A stretch of 64,000 bases of DNA from Balanoglossus misakiensis. Taxonomy: Eukaryota; Hemichordata. Below, in pieces: positions 13,301 to 24,400 of this stretch. The position numbers and the translations under genes are program-made. Numbering within the stretch: position 1 is the stretch's first letter; every line of letters begins with the position of its first letter. Below the pieces are notes generated by a model, which was not told where the DNA came from, ran no database searches, and worked only from the letters and a program-made list of their open reading frames with translations. Location: NCBI GenBank assembly GCA_040954595.2, contig CM082583.2, positions 13,640,001 through 13,704,000 of the forward strand, read 5' to 3'.

Positions 13301-14346
13301 AAACCATAAAAGTTTTGAACAAGTCACGAAATTGTTGAATATGTTTTAGAGATACTGAGGTAAATATCACTTAACATTTAACAATTAGTTACATGAATTG
13401 ACAAACTGTTCAGTGGTAGACCTTGACAAGAAAAGGCCAACATGGGGCTTCCATAGTGAAGCAAAAATCAAGGAAGACAAAGGTTCTTTATCTGGCACTG
13501 AACAGGAATTCACTGTGAAAATGGTAAATACTGAATAATATTAGACTAATTAGGTAAAAAAAATAATTTTGAACAGAAATAAAAGTTAACTCACCACAGG
13601 ATATTTCATCCAGCCATCAATGGTATCCACATTAATGCAATACAGCAGCTCTAATAAATGCCTGAACACCGTGGGATCAGATGCATACTCTTTCTATACA
13701 TGCACACAAAAAGAAGATTAAAGCTGCCACATAGAATCATTGGCTGCATATAATACACAAAAATATTTCGATATTAAAAGTAGCAGTGAAAGTTTTTTTT
13801 TTTTGGTTTCTCACTTACCTTAATTTCATTAACAACAGTAATGAATGGCATCAGATTTGAACCAGAAACCATGAATTCTACATATTAATGGAGAACAAAG
13901 AAAGTTCAATTTTTTTATTATATAGGAAACTTGTTTTATTTAAAGTTTGAATGGATATGGTTTTCTGCTAAAACCTGCAGAAGATAATGATGTTGATGGT
14001 GAAAATAACTACAGCAACTACCGGTAGATGCTTAATGTGGATTTGTGAACCACCAGTATGATAAATTTAAAAAATGTCAATGCCCAATGTTCTACCATAC
14101 TCGGCTGACCCTGTCTCACAGAAAACACACGTACCAAAGTCAAAATCATGAACTTTCCCACCAAATATATCCGCAACCAAATACCCCTGCTCAAATGTTA
14201 TTTTTTTAAGTAAAGAAGTGTTGACATATCATACTTACTTGGAGAATACAAATGACCCAAGCAATGCCTAACTCTTTCTGGAAGGAAAGATCTTGCTAGG
14301 TCACTTGGGCCAATCAGTGGCGATTTTACCTGCATCTTTGACCTTA
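10324..14346 (-). CDS. Unrecognised protein, 547 aa, likely nuclear
   Basis: Exons in transcript order: 14346-14239, 13877-13819, 13693-13595, 12797-12655, 11864-11552, 11256-10324. Each has AG/GT borders and the phases agree (1, 0, 0, 2, 0). The first ATG is at 14335-14333; the exon starts with non-coding TAAGGTCAAAG, so a 5' UTR exon should lie upstream, possibly ending at a GAAAG/gtaaag donor near 14610. Residues 1-132 are hydrophobic and helical (SDLARSFLPERVRHCLGHLY, FRHLLELLYCINVDTIDGW, IRYLLKEQTILADNLLYIIH), like an alpha-solenoid or helical bundle. A short coiled coil (MQLKEQREELTQKLKYLL) lies near 267-290. The tail is acidic and serine-rich, with RKRSHDGEYYES and a final basic KPKHKKRRVH resembling a nuclear signal. 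I do not recognise the family. The gene is real by splice and frame consistency; its function is unknown. Confidence 0.8.
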
Positions 14347-14599
14347 CTGTAGTTGTAGAAAGAAAGTTAGTAAAACCCACTGAAAACAGTTTAAATTATT
14401 AGCTGCATGCTTTTTATTTGTAGTATATCTGAAAAAAAATGTTTCCAGAAACGATTCAAATAGCTAAAAAACTAATGTCCACCCTGATGTCCACAAAACT
14501 GAGACACGGACCCGCAGTAATAGTATTATTAAAATGTGTATAAAGACTAAGGTCAGACTCTGAGCGAAAATGTAAAACACAACCAATAAATCAGTTCTT

Positions 14600-15540
14600 G
14601 GCACCTTTACCTTTCCGATCCCTGTAAACGCCGACAAATCTTAACCATTTCTATACTTTAGAGTTAAATAGATTATAACTATTTACTACGGTACAAAATG
14701 AAATGTATATCATTTTGGAACAGATTTTGAGAATTGCCGGTGCCAGATTCATACAGCGGGAACAACAGTTCGGTTGGCCTATTTGTCTCTGTCATCAAAA
14801 AGAATACGAAGAGAATACTCGATGAAAACGGGACAAAAAGTGTCTCACCTATCATTGCCTATGATGCGAACTCCTTCCCCGAAAGGGAAGTGTTTTGTGG
14901 AGAGCGCGCGCGCACAACTTCGAGCAGACGACACATCCACGCGCACGCGAAGCTAGAAGCGAAATTCATTTGGATTATCCTCGTTCGCAGACATAACTGC
15001 CTAGAACTATCTGTAAAGACGTAAAAATATGATATCAACAGAAACATTCCTATACACGAGAAAATAAGGATGACAATCAACAGTTCACAAAATTGTTGCC
15101 ATTAAATGTTCTTCGGGAATCATGCCATAGAACAAAAACCAAGAACATGGAAAATCCTCTGTCCCCCAAATTAATTTGTGGACACTCCCCTACATGTACC
15201 GAGAAAAACAAGCGACTGTGGTGCGTGCTCAATGCGTAATACAGTATAATCGTGACGACCCTTGCTCTGTAGTTCAAAGCGTTATGCTATTCTGTATTTC
15301 CCGGACCCGTCATGATGATATTTGTGTATCGGAGGCGGGGAGGTATTGAACTTTCTGGATGCGGATGTTATTTTCTTCTCCAGATACGTATAAATTTCCA
15401 ATAGCTCGTTGCGGCAAATTTCAACTGCATGAGAATGAATGGAGCATGATAGGAGGCGCTGGCGATGGATATGACTATGAGAGCATGCATCTACGCTACT
15501 CTCCACTTTTACCATTTGGTAAGTATTAATACTATTTTAA
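14600..15540. promoter_or_regulatory. Likely bidirectional promoter, CpG-richer block
   Basis: The block lies between the 5' ends of the minus-strand unknown gene and the plus-strand GRAM gene. It is clearly richer in CpG than the surroundings, with a run of CGCG near 14904-14950 (gagcgcgcgcgcac..). A plus-strand splice donor TTTG/gtaagt at 15518/15519 could end the first non-coding exon of the GRAM gene. A minus-strand donor near 14610 could end the 5' UTR exon of the other gene. No TATA box can be assigned. The promoter role is inferred from arrangement. Confidence 0.5.
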
Positions 15541-16926
15541 ACCACGATGTATTTGCATGCAGTCATCTGTGTGTTTAGAATAACAGAAAGGCATTTCACA
15601 GTGATGATGATGTTAATCAACATCACCTCTCAAAGACGATATTTAAACCTGGAGCGGAGAAACGAATCAATCTGACAGTGAAAACAATGAGAATACGGGA
15701 AGCGTTAAATTGCGGGTTGCGTGCTGCGGGTTGCGGGTCGTAAAATATGGTTGTGTTTTGATAATGAAAGAGTAATAATATTATATGTCAACAGAAACGA
15801 TCAAATGATTGCCTCCCAGAAGTTCAATTTACGCGATTTGCGCCACAACTCCGGCAGCGGACTTTGACCCTCACACTCACTACTGTGTGCGCGGCCTCAT
15901 TAGCATAAATTAATCGGCCACAATCCCAGTCACTTCCAGCGGTAGTACTCGCTGAAATACGTAAACACTGAGTCCAGTGAGTTTTTCACGAAATGAGTTT
16001 TGGGACCAGAAATAATCAGAGTTCAGGCTTGTATAGGTCGTTTTATTGAATTACGCTCACTTTGCTTTCTGTTGCCGTTCAAATGTTCCTACACAAGTCG
16101 GGTCGTTGCAACTACACGATATAGAATGGGGTTTGCCCGCAGCTAGCTGTCTGTGGGAGTAATCAGCCCCTGCATGGAAACCATGTCGATCCGAACATAT
16201 CAGCATTATATCAGATCATTTCACAACCACAACGTGACACAGAGATGCATTCGATCATCGCTGCGATTTTTATTCTGATTTTATTTTTATTCATTGTCAA
16301 CCCGCAACCCGCACATTAATCACTTTCTGAGAATACTTGAAACGGTTGATTGCGTATCATGATTGATAATATTTGATTTTAATATCGCGCGTATCTCTGC
16401 CATATAGTTCAGGGCAACGGTTGTTTGTATTATATTGTTATTGTTGCTGTTGTTGTTATTAATATTAATATTAATATTATTATAAGTTTAGTGGTCAGGG
16501 TTCATAGAGGTTAATGATTTTATATGGTGCATATATACGACACCGGTCTGCATTGCATGGTTAATTTTTTTCATGAACAATAAATATTGTTCAGTAATAA
16601 CGTTCACATATTCCTTCGACTGAAATTTCATCGAGGATTTTGACTTACAATTTCACATCTTGGGTCACCAATAATTTTGTTTAATAACGACTGTGTACTT
16701 TTTATATAAATTTTTGTCGGAGTGGGGTGTAATATCATCATTGTTTACATTGAACACCTGTGAGGTCAAAGTCAAAATGCGCCCCATAACCCTGGTGTTA
16801 TGGGACTCTGCGTCCTCATTTGAATAATTATTGTATGCTGATACCGCGAATTATTGTATTACAGAACTCCAAGAGTTACAGCAGTAGGTGAATAATAATT
16901 GCTGTTATTATTATTATTATTATTAC

Positions 16927-17062
16927 TCAATGCTTTGTCCCCAACAGCTATGAGGAGTTAAGTGCCTTGCGCAAGTCACCATCCTCAGATAGAAAATCCA
17001 TGGCCATGTCCAGGTCTCGAACCCACAATCCTCTATACTAGCAATAAGCACATGATAAGTTT
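16927..17062 (-). mobile_element. SINE-like fragment with B-box
   Basis: The minus strand reads GGTTCGAGACC near 17016-17026, an exact fit to the RNA polymerase III B-box GGTTCGANNCC. About 50 bases later comes TGCGCAAGGCACTTAACTCC, a phrase like the body of several tRNA-derived SINEs of aquatic animals. No convincing A-box or tail is seen, so this is a fragment. The call rests on motif recognition only. Confidence 0.4.
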
Positions 17063-17147
17063 GTTTTTTAGTGTATGGTGTTATGCCATATGGCACACAT
17101 TAAACACATTGGCAGCTTATGGGTCAGCCAGTGTTTGCTTATTGATC

Positions 17148-17189
17148 TGTGTGTGTGTGTGTGTGTGTCTGTCTGTCTGTCTGTCTGTA
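17148..17189. repeat. (TG)n(TCTG)n microsatellite
   Basis: A run of GT dinucleotides passes directly into five TCTG units, in the putative first intron of the GRAM gene. Confidence 0.9.
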
Positions 17190-17546
17190 TATGGCCATGT
17201 ACTCCGGTGTAGACTTTTTCTTGTGTAATCCCTCAATGGGACCGCCGTGTCCTTGATGCATTTTTTATTAATTGTAAAGTGGCTAAAAACGATAAATCAG
17301 TAGCTTAGACGATCTCCCGATTTTGCGTCAAACAAGCGCACATGTTATCTTCGGGCCTATACCCCCGCTGACACATAAAGAGATCTCTTCAAGTCTGTGT
17401 TTGTACTCCTTACCAACTTAAACTATACCAATTCCTTTCAAATAGGAGCACAGTGTCCTTGAGAACTTGACTTTATATTTTACAACTTTACCTTCATCAT
17501 TTTTATGTTTTATAATTCATTCCCCCACTTCTTCATTTTCTTTCAG

Positions 17547-18437
17547 GTTGGGTAAAAGTATTGCCATGAAGACTTGTGGACTGTGACAAAGACCCTTGCA
17601 AGTTTTCAGACAGAAAATGACCATACAGACATGACAGTTGTTAAAAAATTGTCACAAGAGAATTGCAAATATTGAAGAAACTTGTAGAAAACTCAAATTG
17701 AATTCATTACCTGGTAGATGAAACTTGGACAAAAGTTCTTTTACTTATCTTAGAAGAAGTTGACATAGTCTCATACAGACACTGAAGTGCCCATGTCCCC
17801 AAGTTCCCTCTATTACCATCCAGTTCCAATTTCCAGTATAATAGATAGATCATTCATTTGGGTATACTCTCCCCCAAAAATAAATCAGCTGCTTTCTGCG
17901 GTCTTTTGCTAGTATAAACTGTCACTTAGAATGTAGAAATGGATCACAATGACAAATTCACTCCTGCTCATGTATTTGCGTAATTCATTAAGTGATTTGA
18001 CAGAACACATAATTTGTCTGAAATTTAAACTCATTCAGATACTTTAACATTGCCAGATTGGTTCCAACATGCTCTGGACTATTCTTAATTATGGAAACTA
18101 AATTTCACAAAGCTAGGAGTACAGTCAGAATCATGCTTCCTTATGGAGTTGGAAGCTGTGAGGAGTATGTTCATCATGACATTAATGATGATACCGGTAC
18201 TGTAGATAGAAGCCATGCAGTATTGAGTGCCAGTTGTTTAAATCAACACTATACAAGACTAGGAATGGATCCATATGGCCTTTCATCCCAAGAACAAGAG
18301 TTTCTCAGTGATTTGGATTATAGAATCTCAAGCAGTACAAGAATATATCCAGGAGATGAAGATCCGAGTATGACACATGTGGCAAGAGTACTGGCTAACA
18401 ATACCTGTGCATTGTTCCTAACCTTAGATCATAAGAT
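17547..18437 (+). other. GRAM gene alternative first coding exon A
   Basis: The acceptor tttcag ends at 17546 and the donor AAGAT/gtaagt is at 18437/18438. The first useful ATG is at 18091 (METKFHKARST..), giving 115 codons plus two bases, which join exon 24614 in frame (..DHK-M-ATGAFG). The 5' part is non-coding. The encoded N-terminus is long and acidic and contains DPYGLSSQEQEFLSDLDYR; I do not recognise it. Upstream codons of the same frame lack an ATG. Confidence 0.75.
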
Positions 18438-21400
18438 GTAAGTATGTATTTTTCACTGTGTTTGGTGTTAGTTTATATGCATACCATAAGCAAAAATTCA
18501 TTGAGGAAATATCAAAAACGTTCAGGTGTACAGGTTGACGATGAAAGAACTTAGCAATGCATGTAACAGAAATGGACTATATGTATCAACAGTTCACAAA
18601 ATTGATAATGTGTATCTTTAGTCACAGTAATTTTAAGTGCACGTCCTGAAAAAAAATGGTTCAGATTCACTCTAGATTGTTTTTGAAATCTCAGTTTGAT
18701 TATCTCACTAATAATGGTAGGGTTAATGGCAGGAGAATGTGAATGAAGGCATCTTGAAATGTCATGACATGAAGGAAGTGTTTGTCAATGTGAAATTGTT
18801 AGGAAAATGAATCAGTCTAACTGAAACAAGAACCTACTCGATTCTCCCCAAGTAGGATGCATGGTCTATACTTTGTTCCGAACCATCTATGTGTAAAGTC
18901 TCTCACACTGATGCTACACTGGATATTGATCCGACCATTTCACCAGAATTGAAGTGTATAAATTTAATTTAATGCGTTAGTGTTATAAATTATTTATAGA
19001 AGAATCCTGAACACAGTTTTCTGGTGAATGAATGCTAATTTATTAGTTTCATTAATTGTGGTTGACCATAAACATGATGTTGGTTTACTCCAGTGTATTT
19101 GTACGCTGTAAAAATGTACAGATATTGTCACATGTTAGTATTAATGGTCACATTAGTGAAATGTACTTGTTATGGCATAGCTAGCGACATACATGTTAGC
19201 ATATGTGACAGTAAGTCAGCCTTCCAACAAAGGTATATATTGTAGTAGTTCAAAACATATGCAGAAATTATGCTGCGTGTGTTAATGCCAAAATTTATTT
19301 GAAATCTGGTCTCTCCCTCCCTGGATAATGGTATGTCCTTAAAATCTCACTCTCACCTGTGTTTGTATTCATTTACAAATCAATAACATTGCATTTACAT
19401 AACAAATAGAAAGGTGGCGTGACATACAATACCTGATAGGTCCCTGCAGTAGACACTTAAATATGAGTGAGCGTTGATGGAGTAACTGGAATAGTAACCG
19501 GAATTCAAAAAAATATTTTAGTATGTAGCTGTCACACGTTCCAAGTTTGGCTTTGTTTAGCTTGTGACAGCTCATTTATTGATCATCGCAAGCTTGGCTA
19601 TATAACAAGGACAGTCCTTTTGCCACTGGAATGGAAGATTTAGCACGTGAACTGAGGTAATCTCTTCTTCATGAATGTCAGCTGTGTTGACTTGACGTAT
19701 CTTCAACTCAATTGTGAGTCGACCAATGTACTCTGTTAAAGCTGCATGTCAGTTATCAATATGCATAGTTTATACCTTTGTGTCTGAATCAGTTAATGAC
19801 CAACTGGATGTGCAAGTTAAATTGTAAAAATTACACTTTGAGTGCCCTATGAAGCAACATGTGATATTTGTCTTGCACTGAACAGATGCTGTTGTTGGAG
19901 TCAAAGTTCAACTTTTGAAAGATATTGCTGGTTAATGTGTAGACACTAATCAGATGTGGATATTATACTGAGCAGAAGTGTGGATTTCAATCTGTGTTGT
20001 CAGTTGAGCTTCTCCAGTAAGCAACACTGTTTCCTTCAGAATGCCAAAGGAAATATATATTAAGTGTATGTTTGACTTAATTGGAGCACTTTGATACTTC
20101 CTGACTTGGAGAAATCTAGAGGAAAAGAGTGGATTCATCAAGCAAGCAATAATGCCCCACTGGTTATCTGGCAAAGGCAAAGAAAAATCTGAAAAAGGCT
20201 GCAAGAAACAAAACGATGTTCCACATGAAAATATTGATCCAGAGAAACTAGCTCTGCTCCAAAGGTGGGTTTTGGCTGGGTTTGATTTGCTCTATTTACT
20301 AAAGTTTGTGAAATAGGAAATATAATGTTTGATGCAGACTGTAACAGATGTCAAAGACTCAAGTTTTGTAGATTTCATTATTGTGGCAAGTGAATAAGAA
20401 GTTATTTTGTTCATTGTCATGCCCCATTTCAAACATGACCAGAGACAAGGTCACCTCAGACATTCTTTGACAATATTGCAAAATTATATAACAATTATTT
20501 GGTAGTTTGATAATTCATTTATTCCAGTCCAATACTGAAGATGACTTTTATATTATCATATTTGACATTAGAGGTCAGGAATATTCCTTGAAGAAACGTT
20601 GTAGATGATCTGAATTGATGTATTTTGGTTTATGTGTTCAAAGTGACCTTTGTAATATCTTTGTACATGGGACATTTACCCCTGGTGTACCAGTCCCAGC
20701 TAATTACTACCAACAGATTGGCAAGAATAGAACAAGATTATTCAGTTCTTCTGAACTGCTGTTTAATTGACAAACTGTTAAGTAATTTGTTGTTAATGGT
20801 GCTTCTATGACTCAGAAGCTTGTATGCAGGGTAGGTATGTGCACCTGGTCCTTCACAATTTTTTAAAAATATATACCATGTGTGCCATTGGTGTAATGAC
20901 CAACTTGAACTTGTGTGAAATCTGTTGAGGTTGTCCATATATCAAAAATCTCCCTTGTACTGCACTGAATATGCACCTTCGTCATCGCTCATGACTGTAC
21001 AATTGTAAATTACCAGAACGTAGAAGCATACCACACAGGACTCCATTGATCCGCCATTTTGAACTTTGATCATATAGTCAGCGGTTGCAAAGCACTGCAA
21101 ATTTACGCTTGTCTTAATTCAGGTATGATCAGATGCAGACACTGACTAAATCTATTTACTTGTTCAACCTTTGGGAGTTATATCCTCATCTCATAAAGCC
21201 AAAAGGAAAAAAATGTGTGGTACCCGGTTACCTGAGCTACCCAAGATTAGAGTACTTCCAGACCCTAAATGTGAAAACAAACCTTGAAATCACGCGAGAA
21301 ATACAAATCATCTGCTAGAATTTAAGTGAAAACTGCATATCAAAATAGTCATGGAGTCGTTCAGAATGCATATGCAGGTACAGAAACTGAGACATAGACA

Positions 21401-24400
21401 TGTCGCTATACTGTCCTCGATGTCCACAATTTTTGTTAGTTGTCATGTTAGGCAGTGTTGATCCCCTGTATTTACAGAGAGTAAACACTGGCCCTGCAAC
21501 GTTGGCAGAAACACACAGTAAGAACATTGAAGGCAATGGAAAGCAAAGAAATCTACAATGTGTACTCCATTTCATGTTGATCACAAGTTTAGACTCAGAG
21601 GAACATCATTAAAGTTTTCTATGGAGGGGAAGCAATAGAGGGACCGTGCTTTCATGTTGTGTCCATAAATAGTGTTAATTTGCCAAGTTGTCTGATGATC
21701 GTGAAGATATCATCTCTGAATCTATTCCAAAAGATTTAACTCCTTGTTTTAAATACATGGAATTTATCTTGGATGGAGCATTTGAATCAACACTGCAGTT
21801 GTCCTTAATAAGGTGTCTTTGTTTGTAGAATTCGATGTGAGCTCAAAGAGTGTCAACGTCCTTTTACTGCTGAGTTGAAGACAAAATTGAAGCCATGGTA
21901 TTTACATGTCCCCTAGCAACTGTTACCAGCAACAATGTAGTTAATCCATTGACATTACGTAACTAGTGTCTTTGTTACAATGATGATCCCCTACAATGAG
22001 GGTAACATTCTTGTCACTGACACTACATGATATCAGACTGAATTAAGTTGAATGCCATTTAAAAACCAAACAGGCAATTCTCCTGTGCTATGTTATTGAT
22101 TATGGAATTGTCTATATATAGAACCTTAATTCACATGCTATTTAAGGATTCAAGCAGACTTAAAAATATTAACACTTAACAGAGTGAGGTCGAACAACCA
22201 AATTAGTTAAGAATCTTTATAAAGATCTAGATGACAGGCACTTAAGGCTGGCTGAAAATGTGAAAAAGTGAAACATAGAGTAGGTTGGTAGAAATTGTTA
22301 TTTTATTTTTCATTTTTTCGCCCAGTAATCATATTGGATTTCTTTGTAAAGTTAAGGGTAGGGTGCATGTTTAACTTTGGAAGATCTGGTTACTGCAAAC
22401 ACATTTTTTTCTTGTCCAAAAAGTAAAACCCTAATTTGATTATACCTTCCAGTCACCCCATATAAAAAGGTGTTGATCCATATTTTGTCTATTAGTTATG
22501 ACCCCGCTAAAAAAAGTCATGTTCTGACTAGAATTCAATAATACCTTTGTGCCCTTTGCAATAAATATTGAACTCTATAAAAGGGGCAGGATAATAGAGA
22601 TCCCATGGTTCCATAGTGAAAGTGAATACTAAAGTGGCAACACACAGACACTCGCTCTCCAGAGAATGCAGCATTTTTGTCTGACTTTCTCAACATCAAA
22701 ACATGCACACAAGATATCAATATATTGTTCTGTGAACAAATTATGACTATTTTCCAAAAAAGTCATGACCCAGGGAGGATTTTCAGCATTTTTTGAGTTG
22801 TTAAAAGGTATGCTTTGCCAGAAATGTTTGCTAGTGATTTGAATATTGCTTGTCAATCAAAATACTTGGATGCAACATGCAAAACATTTAGATTGGTGAT
22901 TGATAGTCATGTTTCAATATTTGTGTGATGGATTATATGTCACATGATTGGCCCCCTAGCTTAGTGTAATTGTGTTATGTCGGCCATACAGCGAGAAAGG
23001 TAAGTATTGTGCAGCGTTTATAGCCAGTGTCCTTCTTACCAATTTATCATTTGGAGAACGTCATGACAAGGCAGTATGTTCCAGAGGGATGAAGTCATAT
23101 TACCAGGAGTTGTAATTCTGTGTGAATTAACCTTACATGTTCACAGGAATCCTCATGTGATAATTGCCAATTATGTGATATATCAGTACATTAAAATATA
23201 CAACAGCAAATGAAACTGTGCTATTTGACAGACAAACAAACACAGGTCTCATTGGTTTTGTGACTACGACATTGTCATAGTTTGTTGTAGCTAATTGTGT
23301 ATGTATATCCATATATACAAATATACAACATGTACCAAGTATTTTAGTCAGGAATAGCCATCATAATCTACAGGTACATGCATGTACCAGTTCATGTAAT
23401 GTTAGGGACAAAGTGCATTCAGTATAATATCAGTGTATTGTGTGGAAAATTGGTAAACAGTATCAAAATATTCTCAAAAAAGTGATGAAATACATTTAGT
23501 GCTGTTATAGTGAAGTACGGTACATGTACTGTTCAGCTGGTATATACAAAGAGTTTAAATGTATTAGTAATTTCATTTCCACATTTTATGTCATACTACA
23601 GGTAGTGATATTTTGCAGAGTTTGTTGATCATAAATACAATCATCAGTTGCAATCAAGATGCTGTAGATGTACGTTTATGTAGACCAACGTAATTAATTT
23701 GCCACTGATGGTTGTTCTTACTTTAATGAGAACGCACTATTCTTCTTTAGTTACGGATTTTTAATCTATAAAAGAGATGTTTTGGACATATTACTACAAT
23801 TTGATACATTATGGGATGACAAAAAACACTAGATTAATTCATGGTCATTAAGTATTTATATATCAATTTGTTCTGATGGATATTGTGTATCACTATCAAT
23901 ATGATCTCTGAATAAAATGTCCAAAATACAACTGTCCTATTTTAAAAATAATTACAAAGCCTTCCTAACCTTAACCTATCCTAGAATGTCAATAATTGTA
24001 AAATGTACTTCTGCTCTGTATATGACTACTCTATTTTGTACATATTCCTTCTTATACTCAACAAAATAATTCTAAGTCTGATCATTTCTGACTTAATTCA
24101 ATTAAAAAAATAATTTCCTTCAGTCCAGGGTATGTCCAATGCAGATTTGTTTTACACACAATCCGCAATGTAGGTTATTTACTAAACTTTACTACATGTT
24201 TAGGAACTAGACAGCAACTTTCATATGCACTAACCGGTATGTTGTCATGATGTTTTCAGTCCAGAGTGTGACACCTATCGGAGAATGGTATCACCCACAC
24301 CATGGTGGGCGGAAGTTGGTCCTGGCGCTTTTTTTCCCATGATTCAAATTACAGTAAACGCCATATTGGAAATTCTGCCAACTTTCCCTAGATTTTGTAA

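Larger units (their letters stand above)
15519..17546 (+). other. Putative first intron of GRAM gene; repeats only
   Basis: Between the putative donor at 15519 and the acceptor tttcag ending at 17546 there is no supported coding sequence. It holds AT-rich trinucleotide tracts (16441-16487 and ~16895-16925), the inverted pair of TGCGGGTTGCGGGT at 15725-15738 and 16300-16313, a SINE-like fragment near 16.93-17.06 kb and a (TG)n(TCTG)n microsatellite. Confidence 0.5.

Noticed and set aside
14734-15024. 96-codon plus-strand frame in the CpG-rich block
   Set aside because: No splice donor or known motif, and overlapping frames on both strands; more likely promoter sequence.
15282-15515. 77-codon minus-strand frame as first exon of the unknown gene
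   Set aside because: It overlaps the probable first exon of the divergent gene and lacks a donor of the phase needed to join 14346.
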